A stretch of 64,000 bases of DNA from Bifidobacterium mellis (GCF_000967265.1 NZ_KQ033885.1:1531538-1595537); one strand, 5' to 3'; positions 8,437 through 18,985 are shown, numbered from the stretch's first letter. Notes: generated from the letters alone by a model not told the origin. Numbers and translations: made by a program.

Positions 8437-9882
8437 TCATGCCAATCGGTCAATCAGGGGCTGGACACCCCGGTCGGCCAAATCGTCCAGGTTCTTCTGT
8501 ACAGCTTCCGTGAGTCCAGCAATCCTGGTCAGGTCACGGCCCCAAATGGCAGCATCAGCAAGAATCCGGTCGACAAAATCATCCTGACCGGCAGCCACGC
8601 GAAAGGCATCGACGACCTTTTGATCATCCTGAATCTTCACAACATCACCGGCCTTGCCACCATAAATCCACAACAGGCAGGACAGCGCCAGGACGATCCG
8701 CTCCGGAAGCCCACACCCCTGCTCTACGTTGGCCGTAACCAGCGGGAGAAGGCGGGAGATGAATTTGGAGACCGAGTTCAGCCCTATGGAATCCAAGGAA
8801 TGCTGGACAAAGGGGTTGTCGAACCGCTCACGAACCGCATCAGCGAAGTTCTCCAGCTCCTCCTTGGGCAGGCTCTGGACGGGGATGATCTCCTCCTCCA
8901 TCTCACGGGTGATGAATGAGCGCATGGTCTTATCGCCCATGACCTGTCCTACAGTCTCGAATCCAGCCAGCCGAGCCACCTGGGCCATGGTGGTATGAGG
9001 ACCATTGAGCAGATAGACCTTGCGATCACGGTAGGGCTGTACAGCATCGCAGGTCACCAGGTCGATTCCGGCCTTCCGCGCGGGAAGCAGCTCATCAACC
9101 TTGCGCTGGGCGGTCTGGTCGCCGGCCACGACCCAGAGCAGGAAGGGCTCGGCCTTGACCATGTTCTGGTCCTCGTAGCCCAGCTTCCCCCAAAGCTCCT
9201 GGGCATCTTCGCACGGGTAGCCAGGGACTATCCGATCCACGAGGGTGGATACGAACGTGTTCTCCCGATCAAGCCAGTCGATGAAGTCCTTACCCCATCC
9301 GAACCGTTCGGCGACCTTTATCAGGGCACGATACAGGGCCGGACCGTTGTCGGCGATAAGCTCGCAGGGCATAATCAGGAAGCCTGGCATGGACCTGTCG
9401 AACCTACGCTTGAGCAGATGAGCCAACTTCGCCGGATACCCCGCTGGTGGCTGGTCCGTGACCTTATCCCCGTCGTTGACGGCAATGCCTGCCTCGGTCG
9501 TGTTGGAGACGATGATCTGCGTATCAGGATCATCCGCCAGAGCCAGAAACCCCTCCCAGTCCTGGTAAGGGTTGACTGTCTTGCCGATAGAGTCAATCAG
9601 CTCATGGCTGCGGACCGGCTGTCCGTCCTTGAGACCTTCCAAAATGACGGTGTAAAGCTCTTCCTGGTCCTCCAAGACTTGGACTCTGCCGTTTTCTCGG
9701 GGTTGGACCACTGCTACGTTCCCCCCAAACACGCCCTTGTTGTTGAGCTGCTGGACTATCCACTCAACAAATCCTCTGAGGAAATTGCCCTCTCCGAACT
9801 GGATGATTCTGATGGGCCGTCGAGCTGCCTCTGGATTGGTCAGCCCCAGATGCACGGCCACTGCTTCCTGCAGCCTCTCCAC
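8437..9882 (-). CDS. uxaB: Tagaturonate reductase / altronate oxidoreductase (481 aa)
   Basis: NAD-dependent reduction of D-tagaturonate to D-altronate in galacturonate breakdown. The N-terminal RIIQFGEGNFLRGFVEW and NVAVVQPRENGRVQ are the UxaB version of the polyol-dehydrogenase nucleotide-binding site; VSNTTEAGIA and KVYLLNGPHTTMAQVARLAG (catalytic Lys region) are diagnostic. The GTG at 9882 is chosen because it is preceded by AAAGGAAG at proper spacing; the frame is open to 9993 but that extension looks non-coding. It is convergent with uxuA and has its own terminator. The partner altronate dehydratase (UxaA) is not in the window, so the altronate branch is completed elsewhere or is incomplete. 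Confidence 0.9.
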   Translation of the reverse strand: MERLQEAVAVHLGLTNPEAARRPIRIIQFGEGNFLRGFVEWIVQQLNNKGVFGGNVAVVQPRENGRVQVLEDQEELYTVILEGLKDGQPVRSHELIDSIGKTVNPYQDWEGFLALADDPDTQIIVSNTTEAGIAVNDGDKVTDQPPAGYPAKLAHLLKRRFDRSMPGFLIMPCELIADNGPALYRALIKVAERFGWGKDFIDWLDRENTFVSTLVDRIVPGYPCEDAQELWGKLGYEDQNMVKAEPFLLWVVAGDQTAQRKVDELLPARKAGIDLVTCDAVQPYRDRKVYLLNGPHTTMAQVARLAGFETVGQVMGDKTMRSFITREMEEEIIPVQSLPKEELENFADAVRERFDNPFVQHSLDSIGLNSVSKFISRLLPLVTANVEQGCGLPERIVLALSCLLWIYGGKAGDVVKIQDDQKVVDAFRVAAGQDDFVDRILADAAIWGRDLTRIAGLTEAVQKNLDDLADRGVQPLIDRLA

Positions 9883-10124
9883 GATGCTTCCTTTCCGTCC
9901 GTCTGCCTCCCGCCCGCCGACCGCTATGTCATGGGAACCGCCATGCCATTCCTTCCATGACCAGGACTGATGGATCCGACAGACCTGTCTCAACCCACGA
10001 CAAGGCGGGTGACCGTCCGATTGTCCTTTGCTGTTTTCAAGCTATGCGATAGAGGGATGGCGGAGGAATATGTTGCCAGCTGTTGCTTGTCCCGGCATTG
10101 TTGATGTGTACTTTGTATAAAACA
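9883..10124. other. Intergenic region upstream of uxaB
   Basis: No gene seen. It must hold the minus-strand uxaB promoter and leader; no operator could be assigned with confidence. Confidence 0.4.
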
Positions 10125-10156
10125 GACCCTCAGATCCTTGCCTCGATCTGAGGGTC
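10125..10156 (-). terminator. Terminator of murB
   Basis: Perfect 11-bp stem GACCCTCAGAT / ATCTGAGGGTC, followed on the minus strand by TGTTTTAT, 26 nt past the murB stop. Confidence 0.85.
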
Positions 10157-10181
10157 GGGAGAAAGGAATCCTCGAGCAGGG

Positions 10182-11423
10182 CTACCAGGCCAAGTCGATA
10201 CCCGGGGTGACAGGTTCGGGAATCAGGCGGATGCCGAAGGTGGAATCCACGCCTTTCTGTATGGCACGGGCCAAGACCACCATGTCGTCGGAGCCGGCGC
10301 CTCCGCGGTTGGTCAAGGCCAGCGTGTGCACGTCGGACAGGGCTGCAGCCGACCCCTCCTCCAAGGAGAAGCCCTTGTGGAAGCCTGAATGATCAATCAG
10401 CCAAGCCGCCGAGGTCTTGACCAATGCCGAGCCCTCGACAGGATAGCGCGGGGCATCAGCCGGCAGGGCATTCGCGGCCTCACGACTGATGATCGGATTG
10501 GTGAAGAAACTGCCGCAGCTATGGCGGTCAAGCAGCACCCGCTCGCCCCTGGGGCCATGAAGGTCACCCTGGACTGCCTCCAGAGCCTCTTCCAGGTCGG
10601 AGGTCCGACGACATGATCCCATCCAATCGGTCAGGTACCGGTAGGGATCCTCCAGCATCCCCTTGCCTGCCCTGACGGTCAGAACCGCCTGTCGGATCCG
10701 CTCCAGGGGAAGTGTTGCCCCGACCTGCACACCCAGGGCCTTGGCAAGCTGGGCCGAATCCACCCGAGCGGCGGACCCATGTCGCAGGACCAAGGTGACC
10801 GAAAGGACCACATAGCGGGGCGTGGGAAAGAACCGTGCGTCGGGCACAGCCGGCGCCTGGTACATGGTCTGCTTGAGCAGGGAGGTCCTGTATCCAAAAT
10901 CCAGATCCGAGGCCCGCAGATAGGCGGTGACCTTGTTCTGGCGGTCCCATACCTCGACCGAGTCGACAAGGCGTCCGACCTCCTGGCCGTAGGCGCCGAT
11001 GTTCTGGACCACCGAGGCCCCGACAGTCCCTGGGATGCCGGATAGGCCCTCCAGCCCGATCAGGTGCATGCGCACGCAGTAGGAGACCAGGTCATCCCAG
11101 TTGGTCCCAGCCGTGGCGTTGATATGGACGACGGGAACTCCGCCCTCAGGCGGGGCCACCTCGTCAGGCACGCTGATGTCCTGACGGGTATCACGTACAA
11201 CCACGCCGGGAAAGTCCTGGTCAGAGGCAAGCAGGTTGGATCCCCCACCGATCAGGCAGAGGGGCAGCCCCTTGGAATCCGCGCCCTCAACGGCCTCGAT
11301 CAGCCCGACCCTGTCGTGTGGCTGAACAAAGGCTGCAATGCGTCCTCCCACACCCACAGTGGTGATATCAGCAAATGTCGGAGTCGAGATACTGGAGGTG
11401 GCTGCTTCTGGCATGTCTTTCAC
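10182..11423 (-). CDS. murB: UDP-N-acetylenolpyruvoylglucosamine reductase (413 aa)
   Basis: FAD enzyme that reduces UDP-GlcNAc-enolpyruvate to UDP-MurNAc in peptidoglycan synthesis. The N-terminal TTVGVGGRIAAF and LIGGGSNLLASD are the FAD-binding signature, GLEGLSGIPGTVGASVVQNIGAYGQE is the family core, and the C-terminal SCGSFFTNPIIS contains the catalytic Ser region. The length, longer than the E. coli enzyme, fits actinobacterial MurB. Initiation could be at GTG 11423 or at the ATG three codons later (11414). The neighbourhood (rpmG and tRNAs nearby) matches the actinobacterial murB/rpmG region. Confidence 0.94.
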   Translation of the reverse strand: MKDMPEAATSSISTPTFADITTVGVGGRIAAFVQPHDRVGLIEAVEGADSKGLPLCLIGGGSNLLASDQDFPGVVVRDTRQDISVPDEVAPPEGGVPVVHINATAGTNWDDLVSYCVRMHLIGLEGLSGIPGTVGASVVQNIGAYGQEVGRLVDSVEVWDRQNKVTAYLRASDLDFGYRTSLLKQTMYQAPAVPDARFFPTPRYVVLSVTLVLRHGSAARVDSAQLAKALGVQVGATLPLERIRQAVLTVRAGKGMLEDPYRYLTDWMGSCRRTSDLEEALEAVQGDLHGPRGERVLLDRHSCGSFFTNPIISREAANALPADAPRYPVEGSALVKTSAAWLIDHSGFHKGFSLEEGSAAALSDVHTLALTNRGGAGSDDMVVLARAIQKGVDSTFGIRLIPEPVTPGIDLAW

Positions 11424-11774
11424 TGTATCATCGCAGGTGACAGGGCTGGTCCGAAGCCCCTCTTCTCTGCCGGCCCTCGGATCTGCTGTCTTTATCGCTT
11501 TCTCGACCCACTGGCTCGATTCGGTGAATTACGGCAGGCACACCATGTGTCCTCAGCCTGCAAACAGCAGACAAAAGCAAAATACAGCCACCCATGGGTG
11601 TGTTCTCTTGATTGAACCCCGGTCAGCCGAGATGCATACCGACAAGGACGGCGGAGGATGAATAACCTCTTATAAGGAACGCCTATAGAGGCACCGTTGT
11701 CTCGGCATCTGAAAACGGGTTTGATGATCCGTGAAGCACGCGAGCATCTAGGCCACATTCAGAGGAGCGGGCTC
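11424..11774. other. Divergent intergenic region between murB and the transsulfuration gene
   Basis: About 350 nt without a supported gene. It must hold both divergent promoters. AT-rich stretches such as CTTATAAGG near 11670 could be a -10 region for the plus-strand gene. No riboswitch could be recognised by eye. Confidence 0.4.
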
Positions 11775-13106
11775 ATGAGCAAAGGATTCGCAACAAGAGC
11801 CGTCCATGACGGCTATGACTGTCAAAGCCAGGGTGGGGGCGCAGCCAGCGTCCCCATCTACCAGTCAGCCGCCTTTGACATGGTCACCGCCGACCGGGGA
11901 GATGCCCTGGCCGCCGGCGAAATTCAAGGATTCTCATACTCCCGCCTGGCCAACCCCACGGTCAAGGTCCTGGAGGACCGCCTGGCCAGTCTGGAGGGGG
12001 GCAAGGGGGCTGTAGCCATGGCCTCGGGGATGGCCGCCGTCTCGTCCGCCCTCATGTGCGCAGCCGAAGGTGGCGGGAGGCTGATTGCCCCTGTCAATCT
12101 TTATGGAACCTCGGTGGACGCCATGAAGACCTTCTTCCCCAGCTTCGGCATCGAAACGGATTTTGTGGACGACATCAACGATCTTGACGCGGTGGAATCC
12201 CTGATCCAGGACAGCACCAGGGCCATCTTCGCCGAATCCGTGGCCAATCCGTCCACAGCCATAGCCGACATCCCTGGCCTGGCCGAACTGGCCCACCGGC
12301 ATGGACTGGCCCTGATCATCGACAATACGGTGCCCACGCCATACCTGCTCAACCCGATCGACTTCGGCGCCGACATCGTCGTGCATTCGACCACCAAGGG
12401 GATCAGCGGCCATGGCAATGCCCTGGGCGGGGCCATCGTGGACGCGGGACGGTTCGACTGGGGCAACGGCCGCTTCCCGCAGATGAGCCAGCCCGAACTG
12501 ATCATCAGCGACGAGCGGCACGGGTCCATGGTCAGCTTTCTGGATGCCTTCGGCAGGATGGCCTTCCTGCACAGGGTCCATACCAAGTACCTGCACACCT
12601 TCGGGGCGGTCATGAGCCCCTTCACCGCCTACCTGCAGCTGACCGGACTTGAGACTCTGGCCCAGCGGATCGCCACCGAGGTGAAGACGGCAGAAGCCCT
12701 GGCCCGCCACCTGCTGACCGTTCCCCAGGTGGAGCAGGTCAACTATTCAGGCATTCCCGAGTGCCGGCACCAGGGCGATGGCGACCAGCAGGACCGCCTG
12801 GCCTCGACCCTGCTGCCCAAGGGTGTCGGCACCATCCTCTCCTTCAAGGTCCAGGAAGGCTACGGGCAGGTCAAGCGCATCGTGGACTCGGTGCGTCTCA
12901 TGAGCTACATGCCCAACATCGGCGACTGCCGCACCCTGATTGTGGACCCGGCCAGGATCACCCACAGGGAGGTTCCAGGCCCCTACCGCCTCAGCGCCGG
13001 TGTGGGCGACGATCTGATTCGAATCTCCGTGGGCCTGGAGAACCCGGGCGACCTGATCGACGACCTGGATCAAGCCTTTGCAGCCGCCTACCAGAGCAAT
13101 CTCTAG
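11775..13106 (+). CDS. O-acetylhomoserine (thiol)-lyase / Cys-Met metabolism PLP enzyme (443 aa)
   Basis: PLP enzyme of the Cys/Met metabolism family. It starts KGFATRAVHDGYD, has the Tyr/Arg motif FSYSRLANPTVKVLEDRLASLEGG, and the PLP-lysine segment DIVVHSTTKGISGHGNALGG. The length, N-terminus and insertion after the lysine are like O-acetylhomoserine aminocarboxypropyltransferase (homocysteine synthase from O-acetylhomoserine and sulfide) rather than cystathionine gamma-synthase. ATG 11775 is preferred over upstream in-frame ATGs because of AGAGGAG 9 nt before it. It stands alone, convergent with the rpmG-tRNA operon. Confidence 0.85.
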   Translation: MSKGFATRAVHDGYDCQSQGGGAASVPIYQSAAFDMVTADRGDALAAGEIQGFSYSRLANPTVKVLEDRLASLEGGKGAVAMASGMAAVSSALMCAAEGGGRLIAPVNLYGTSVDAMKTFFPSFGIETDFVDDINDLDAVESLIQDSTRAIFAESVANPSTAIADIPGLAELAHRHGLALIIDNTVPTPYLLNPIDFGADIVVHSTTKGISGHGNALGGAIVDAGRFDWGNGRFPQMSQPELIISDERHGSMVSFLDAFGRMAFLHRVHTKYLHTFGAVMSPFTAYLQLTGLETLAQRIATEVKTAEALARHLLTVPQVEQVNYSGIPECRHQGDGDQQDRLASTLLPKGVGTILSFKVQEGYGQVKRIVDSVRLMSYMPNIGDCRTLIVDPARITHREVPGPYRLSAGVGDDLIRISVGLENPGDLIDDLDQAFAAAYQSNL

Positions 13107-13212
13107 AGACTGCGCCCCTCCCCTACAGCACAAAACCTATTCCGCCCCAACGCTATCCCCAGGTAGCGCGGGGCAGGCATATGCACGGATTTACATACAG
13201 AAGAACCGTTGT

Positions 13213-13242
13213 ACAAAAAAGAACCCGACCGAATGGTCGGGT
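13213..13242 (-). terminator. Strong terminator after rpmG
   Basis: Perfect stem GAACCCGACC / GGTCGGGTTC with a 4-nt loop and a TTTTTTG tract on the minus strand, closing the tRNA-rpmG operon. Confidence 0.92.
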
Positions 13243-13270
13243 TCCGATGAAGCCAAAAGACGGGAAGAAC

Positions 13271-13438
13271 TCAGCGGGTCTCCCGATGCAGGGTATGCTT
13301 GCCGCAACGGGGGCAGAACTTCTTGAGCTCCAGACGGTCAGGAGTGTTACGACGGTTCTTGGTCGTAATGTAATTACGCTCCTTGCACACGGTGCACGCC
13401 AGCGTAATGCCAGGACGGATATCTGCGGCTTTTGCCAT
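13271..13438 (-). CDS. rpmG: 50S ribosomal protein L33 (55 aa)
   Basis: The translation begins [20 protein letters not shown] and ends [16 protein letters not shown]. It has the four zinc-ribbon cysteines in two CxxC pairs. ATG 13438 has a GAGGTGAACC RBS. It is last in a tRNA-Tyr/Thr/Met-rpmG operon, an arrangement common in actinobacteria, and is followed by a strong terminator. Confidence 0.96.
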   Translation of the reverse strand: MAKAADIRPGITLACTVCKERNYITTKNRRNTPDRLELKKFCPRCGKHTLHRETR

Positions 13439-13484
13439 GGTTCACCTCTATAGTCGTTGCACGACCGACGTATGTCGGCCACAG

Positions 13485-13558
13485 TAGCGAGGAAGAGACT
13501 CGAACTCTTGACCTTACGATTATGAGTCGTACGCTCTAGCCAGCTGAGCTACCCCGCC
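13485..13558 (-). tRNA. tRNA-Met (CAT)
   Basis: 74-nt cloverleaf on the minus strand. It starts GGCGGGGTAGCTCAG, has anticodon loop GACTCATAATC, and T arm AGAGTTCGAGTCTCT. The acceptor pairs with CCTCGCT. No CCA is encoded. Elongator type is inferred from its position beside tRNA-Thr and rpmG. Confidence 0.95.
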
Positions 13559-13562
13559 AGAG

Positions 13563-13634
13563 AGCCTCGGGTGAGAATCGGACTCACGACCTCTTCCTTA
13601 CCAAGGAAGTGCTCTGCCACTGAGCTACCGAGGC
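13563..13634 (-). tRNA. tRNA-Thr (GGT)
   Basis: 72-nt cloverleaf on the minus strand. It starts GCCTCGGTAGCTCAG, has anticodon stem-loop CTTCCTTGGTAAGGAAG and T arm GTGAGTCCGATTCTCAC, with a 7-bp acceptor GCCTCGG/CCGAGGC. Confidence 0.96.
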
Positions 13635-13635
13635 G

Positions 13636-13717
13636 TGGCGGATAGAGGATTCGAACCTCTGAAGCATTACGCGGCTGATTTACAGTCAGCTCCCTTTGAC
13701 CGCTTGGGAAATCCGCC
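13636..13717 (-). tRNA. tRNA-Tyr (GTA)
   Basis: 82-nt type II tRNA with a long variable arm on the minus strand. It starts GGCGGATTTCCCAAG, has anticodon loop GACTGTAAATC and T arm AGAGGTTCGAATCCTCT. It is one nt from tRNA-Thr. Confidence 0.96.
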
Positions 13718-13757
13718 ATGCCGCACTAGAACCGGAGCTCCGTACGGCAACTTGCCT

Positions 13758-13786
13758 ATAATGACATGTTTTTCCATTTTCCGCAA
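13758..13786 (-). promoter_or_regulatory. Promoter of the tRNA-rpmG operon
   Basis: Minus-strand TTGCGG (-35), 17-nt spacer, CATTAT (-10), about 40 nt upstream of tRNA-Tyr. Sigma-70-type by sequence. Confidence 0.6.
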
Positions 13787-13826
13787 GTCCCGCTCCAACG
13801 TCGTGTCTTCCGTGTCAGAGCGGGAC
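13787..13826 (-). terminator. Inverted repeat after nrdF, possible terminator
   Basis: Nine-bp arms GTCCCGCTC / GAGCGGGAC with a 22-nt loop, just past the nrdF stop. No T-tract follows on the minus strand, and the repeat abuts the -35 of the tRNA promoter, so function is uncertain. Confidence 0.4.
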
Positions 13827-13833
13827 AGACAGG

Positions 13834-14970
<1,137 letters not shown>

Positions 14971-15000
14971 ATCGATTGCACATGCCTGAGGACAGGTGCC

Positions 15001-17196
15001 TTAGAGCATGCAGCTGACGCAGCCCTCGACCTCGGTGCCCTCCAGCGCCTGCTGGCGGATCCTGATGTAGTAGAGGGTCTTGATCCCCTTGCGCCAGGCG
15101 TAGATCTGAGCCTTGTTCAGGTCGCGTGTGGTGGCCGTGTCGGGGAAGAAGAGGGTCAGCGAGAGCCCCTGATCCACATGCTGGGTGGCCTCGGCGTAGG
15201 TGTCCACGATCTTCTTCCAGCCGATCTCGTAGGCATCCTCGAAGTAGTCCAGGTTCTCGTTGGTCATGTAGGGGGCCGGGTAGTAGACGCGCCCGATCTT
15301 GCCCTCCTTGCGGATCTCGATCTTGGATGCGATCGGATGGATGGAGCTGGTGGAGTGGTTGATGTAGGAGATGGACCCGGTCGGGGGGACGGCCTGGAGG
15401 TTCTGGTTGTAGATGCCGTCCTTGAGGATGGCCGCCTGGAGTTCCTTCCAGTCCTCCACGGTGGGGATGTGGACCTGATACTGGTCGAAGAGGTCCTTGA
15501 TCCGCTGGGTCCTGGGCTCCAGGGAACGGCTGCCCTCGGTGTACTTGTCGAAGTAGTTCCCCTGCCCTGCCGGCTTGGCGTAGTCGGACTTGGCGAAGGA
15601 GGCGAAGGCCTTCCCCCGCTCCACGGCCAGGGCATGGGAGGCCCTGTAGGCGTGGTAGGCCACGGTCATGAAGTACATGTCCGTGAAGTCCAGCCCCTCC
15701 TCGGACCCATAGTGGATGCCCTCGCGGGCCAGGAAGCCATGGAGGTTCATCTGGCCCAGACCGATGGCATGGCCCTCGTCGTTGCCCCGCTTGATTGAGG
15801 GGACGGCCTCGATGTTGGTGTGGTCGGAGACGGAGGTCAGGGCCCGCACCGAGGTCTCGACCGTGTCGGCCAGGCCGCCGTCCATGGCCTTGGCGATGTT
15901 CAGGGACCCCAGGTTGCATGAGATGTCGCGGCCGATATGCTCGTAGTTCAGGTTCTCGGAGTAGGTGCTGGGCTCCTGGACCTGCAGGATCTCCGAGCAG
16001 AGGTTGGACATGGTGATCCGGCCGTCGATGGGATTGGCCTTGTTGACCGTATCCTCGAAGAGGATGTAGGGGTAGCCGGACTCGAACTGGATCTCGGCCA
16101 GGGTCATGAAGAAGTCACGGGCATCGATGTACTTCTTGTGGATTCGCTTGTCCTTGACCATCTCCTCATAGTGCTCGGTGATGGAGATGTCGGCGAAGGG
16201 CTTGCCGTAGACCCGCTCCACGTCGTAGGGCGAGAAGAGGGCCATGGGCTCCTTGCGCTTGGCCAGCTCGAAGGTGATGTCGGGGATGACCACGCCCAGG
16301 GCCAGGGACTTGATGCGGATCTTCTCGTCCGCGTTCTCCCGCTTGGTGTCCAGGAAGCGCATGATATCGGGGTGGTGGGCCGACAGGTAGACGGCGCCGG
16401 CACCCTGGCGGGCACCCAGCTGGTTGGCGTAGGAGAAGGAATCCTCCAGGAGCTTCATGACCGGGACCACGCCGCTGGACTGGTTCTCGATGTGCTTGAT
16501 GGGTGCGCCCATCTCGCGCAGGTTGCTGAGCAGCAGGGCCACGCCGCCGCCCCTCTTGGACAGCTGCAGGGCGGCGTTGACGCCGCGGGAGATGGACTCC
16601 ATGTTGTCCTCGATGCGCACCAGGAAGCAGGAGACCGGCTCGCCGCGCTGGGCCTTGCCCAGGTTCAGGAAGGTCGGGGTGGCGGGCTGGAAGCGGCCGG
16701 AGATGATCTCATCCGTGTACTTCATGGCTGCCTGCTCATCCCCGTCGGCCAGCTCCAGGGCCACGGCCACGCAGCGCTGGGGGAAGTCCTCCAGGTAGCG
16801 CTTGCCATCGAAGGTCTTCAGCGCGTAGGAGGTGTAGAACTTGAAGGCGCCCAGGAAGGTCTCGAATTCGAAGCCGCTCTCGGCCGCATGCCTGTAGATC
16901 CTGTCCAGGAACTCAGGGGTGTAGCGATCGAAGACCTTCCGGTCGTAGTACTCGTGATCCAGGAGGTAGGCGATCCGCTCGGCCGTGGAGGGGAAGGTCA
17001 TGGTGTTGGGCCCCACGTGCCGGTCCATGTATTGGCGCTCGGCCTCGTGGTCCTTGTCGAACTGGATCCTGCCGTCCTTGTCATACAGGTTCAGCATGGC
17101 ATTCAGAGCATGGTAGTCGTGAGCCGGATCGAAGGTCTCCTCATCCTCGGATGCGGTCCTGTCCAGGGCCAGGGACGTGTCCTCGTTTGCTCCCAT
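15001..17196 (-). CDS. nrdE: Class Ib ribonucleotide reductase alpha subunit NrdE (731 aa)
   Basis: Catalytic subunit reducing ribonucleoside diphosphates. Active-site cysteines are visible in GEPVSCFLV and SNLCSEILQ, with the NLCSEI cysteine followed by a catalytic Glu and the later cysteine region [10 protein letters not shown]. The C-terminus ends GCVSCML, the redox CxxC that exchanges with NrdH/thioredoxin. No N-terminal ATP-cone, as expected for class Ib. ATG 17196 (MGANEDTS) is chosen over ATG 17211 because AAAGGA lies 7 nt before it. It follows nrdI. It is the only alpha subunit in the window, so both NrdF proteins presumably dock on it. No nrdH is present. Confidence 0.96.
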   Translation of the reverse strand: MGANEDTSLALDRTASEDEETFDPAHDYHALNAMLNLYDKDGRIQFDKDHEAERQYMDRHVGPNTMTFPSTAERIAYLLDHEYYDRKVFDRYTPEFLDRIYRHAAESGFEFETFLGAFKFYTSYALKTFDGKRYLEDFPQRCVAVALELADGDEQAAMKYTDEIISGRFQPATPTFLNLGKAQRGEPVSCFLVRIEDNMESISRGVNAALQLSKRGGGVALLLSNLREMGAPIKHIENQSSGVVPVMKLLEDSFSYANQLGARQGAGAVYLSAHHPDIMRFLDTKRENADEKIRIKSLALGVVIPDITFELAKRKEPMALFSPYDVERVYGKPFADISITEHYEEMVKDKRIHKKYIDARDFFMTLAEIQFESGYPYILFEDTVNKANPIDGRITMSNLCSEILQVQEPSTYSENLNYEHIGRDISCNLGSLNIAKAMDGGLADTVETSVRALTSVSDHTNIEAVPSIKRGNDEGHAIGLGQMNLHGFLAREGIHYGSEEGLDFTDMYFMTVAYHAYRASHALAVERGKAFASFAKSDYAKPAGQGNYFDKYTEGSRSLEPRTQRIKDLFDQYQVHIPTVEDWKELQAAILKDGIYNQNLQAVPPTGSISYINHSTSSIHPIASKIEIRKEGKIGRVYYPAPYMTNENLDYFEDAYEIGWKKIVDTYAEATQHVDQGLSLTLFFPDTATTRDLNKAQIYAWRKGIKTLYYIRIRQQALEGTEVEGCVSCML

Positions 17197-17247
17197 CGGG
17201 TGTCCTTTCATGAATATGGCAGTGATGATACGTGTAATGAAATCGGC

Positions 17248-17745
17248 TCAGGACTCGGGGTGGTTGCGGAAGAAATCCACAACCCCGCGGCGGACCTTCT
17301 CCTGGTCCTCCTTGGTGCCCATGAGCTCGAAATAGTAGAGGAAGGGCACATTGCACTTGCGGGAGATGATGTCCCCCGCCATGCAGAAGGCCTCCCCGAA
17401 GTTGGTGTTGCCCGAGGCGATGACCCCGCGGATGCCGGCCCGGTTGGCCGGGTCGTTCAGAAAACGCTTGATCTGCGGCATGACCGCCTTCTTGGCCGAT
17501 CCTCCCCCATATGTGGGGACGATCAGGATGTAGGGCTGCCGAATGTTGAGCGGCGGATCCTTGGGCCTCAGAGGGATGCGGAAGACGTCAATCCCCTCGT
17601 CGTCCAAATGGCAGTTGGCGATGAACCGGGCGGTGTTGCGCGAGGCCGAAGAGAAGTAGACCACGGCCCCCAGGCGCTGGCCCTGGGCGGCGAACTCGGG
17701 AGCGCTGAGCTCCGAATCTGTCCCGGCGGTCTGCTGTTGCTCCAT
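17248..17745 (-). CDS. nrdI: Flavodoxin-like RNR activase NrdI (165 aa)
   Basis: Flavoprotein that delivers the oxidant used to assemble the radical cofactor of NrdF. FMN-site motifs are visible: VVYFSSASRNTARFI (phosphate loop), [13 protein letters not shown] and VIASGNTNFGEAFCMAGD. ATG 17745 has a clear AGGAGGAAGC RBS. It is first of nrdI-nrdE(-nrdF) and preceded by a leader of about 95 nt and an NrdR-type box pair. The N-terminal 25 residues are an extra polar tail. Confidence 0.95.
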   Translation of the reverse strand: MEQQQTAGTDSELSAPEFAAQGQRLGAVVYFSSASRNTARFIANCHLDDEGIDVFRIPLRPKDPPLNIRQPYILIVPTYGGGSAKKAVMPQIKRFLNDPANRAGIRGVIASGNTNFGEAFCMAGDIISRKCNVPFLYYFELMGTKEDQEKVRRGVVDFFRNHPES

Positions 17746-17840
17746 GCTTCCTCCTGATCAGGCCATCCAGAGCCTGTCTTGACGGTGATGCCCGCCCTGA
17801 GGACGGACCGATCAGAACCCGCCCAGCGCGAGCCTGAACT

Positions 17841-17882
17841 ACTATATGTGCTATCGATATCAAAAACGGTGAGCATATATAG
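17841..17882 (-). promoter_or_regulatory. Paired NrdR boxes upstream of nrdI-nrdE
   Basis: Two AT-rich near-palindromes, ACTATATGTG (17841-17850) and GCATATATAG (17873-17882), with centres exactly 32 bp apart. This is the three-helical-turn spacing known for NrdR repressor boxes upstream of RNR operons. They lie about 95-135 nt upstream of nrdI. Confidence 0.7.
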
Positions 17883-17920
17883 GGTTTTCTGTGCCCAATA
17901 TCACACCGGTTCCAACTGGC

Positions 17921-18985
17921 CTAGAAGTCCCAGTCGTCATCGTCCGTGGACTCGGAGTGCCCCATGACGTAGGAGGAGCCCGAACCCGAGAAGAAATCAT
18001 GGTTCTCGTTGGCCGATGGCGACAGGGCCGCCAGGATCTCCGAGCTGACATCGGTCTGGTCGGCTGCGAACCTGGCCGGGTAGCCCAGGTTCATCAGCGC
18101 CTTGTTGGCATTGTAGCGAACGAAGGCGAAGACGTCCTCGACGAAGGGGAAGCCCTCATAGATCTGCCCGGAGTAGACCATCTCCAGATCGTAGAGCTTG
18201 TCCAGCAAATCATTGGTGAACTTCTCCAGCATGGCCTGGTCGGCCTGGGTCCTCTCCTCCAGACCCCGCTGATACTTGTAGCCCGAGTAATAGCCGTGGA
18301 TGGCCTTGTCGCGCAGGATCAGCCGGATCATGTCGGCCGTGTTCATCAGCTTGGCATGGCTGGAGAAGTAGAGGGGCAGGTAGAAGCCGGCATAGAGCAT
18401 GAGGGAGGAGAGCATGGTGGAGGCCACCTTGCGCTTCAGGGGATCCTCGCTGACATACTCGTGCAGGACCGTGTGGACGCGCTCCTGGAGGACGTCGTTG
18501 GCCACGGCCCAGCGGTAGGCCTTGTCGATCTCCTCGCTGGAGCAGAGGGTGGAGAAGACCGAGGAGTAGGAGCGGGCGTGGACCGACTGCATGAAGGCGA
18601 TATTGGTATAGATGGCCTGCTCCTGCTCGGTCCGGGCGTGATCGATCTGTACCAGCTCGCCGATGGTGGCCTGGGTGGTGTCCAGCATGGTCAGTCCGGT
18701 GAAGACGCGGACCGTGGTCTGGCGCTCGTGATCGGTCAGGGTGTTCCAGGAGGGTATGTCATTGGACAGGGGCACCTTCTCGGGCAGCCAGAAGTTGGAG
18801 ACCAGGCGGTTCCAAACTTCCAGATCCTTCTCGTCGGTGATCTTGTTCCAGTTGACCGGGCGAATCCTGGCCTCAGGGGTGACCCGGTACTGGGGCGGGG
18901 TGATGGATTGGCGCATCATCTCGTCGTCGGCATAGACGCCGGCCTCTGACTTGGCGCTCTCTTTGGTGCTTTCCTGCTGGCTCAT
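17921..18985 (-). CDS. nrdF2: Class Ie (QSK-type) R2 protein, metal-free DOPA-radical NrdF2 (354 aa)
   Basis: Second R2 beta subunit. It aligns along its length with NrdF but three of the four metal-binding glutamates are changed: Glu to Gln133 (FMQSVH), Glu to Ser193 (MLSSL) and Glu to Lys227 (RDKAIHGYY). Asp102, His136, His230 and the radical Tyr140 (ARSYSSVF) remain. Gln/Ser/Lys is the signature of class Ie R2 proteins, in which a post-translationally hydroxylated Tyr (DOPA) carries the radical without metal and which need NrdI for activation. The tail ends DDDDWDF, identical to NrdF, so it should use the same NrdE. An N-terminal extension of about 25 residues is unique to this copy. Its ATG overlaps the nrdI2 stop (ATGA), so the two are coupled. 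Confidence 0.92.
   Translation of the reverse strand: MSQQESTKESAKSEAGVYADDEMMRQSITPPQYRVTPEARIRPVNWNKITDEKDLEVWNRLVSNFWLPEKVPLSNDIPSWNTLTDHERQTTVRVFTGLTMLDTTQATIGELVQIDHARTEQEQAIYTNIAFMQSVHARSYSSVFSTLCSSEEIDKAYRWAVANDVLQERVHTVLHEYVSEDPLKRKVASTMLSSLMLYAGFYLPLYFSSHAKLMNTADMIRLILRDKAIHGYYSGYKYQRGLEERTQADQAMLEKFTNDLLDKLYDLEMVYSGQIYEGFPFVEDVFAFVRYNANKALMNLGYPARFAADQTDVSSEILAALSPSANENHDFFSGSGSSYVMGHSESTDDDDWDF

Noticed and set aside
11600-11774. Possible SAM riboswitch upstream of the transsulfuration gene
   Set aside because: I could not fit any known SAM riboswitch core by eye; a covariance-model search would be needed.
15937-17757. 606-residue open frame opposite nrdE and nrdI
   Set aside because: Antisense shadow; its sequence matches no family and nrdE/nrdI are certain.
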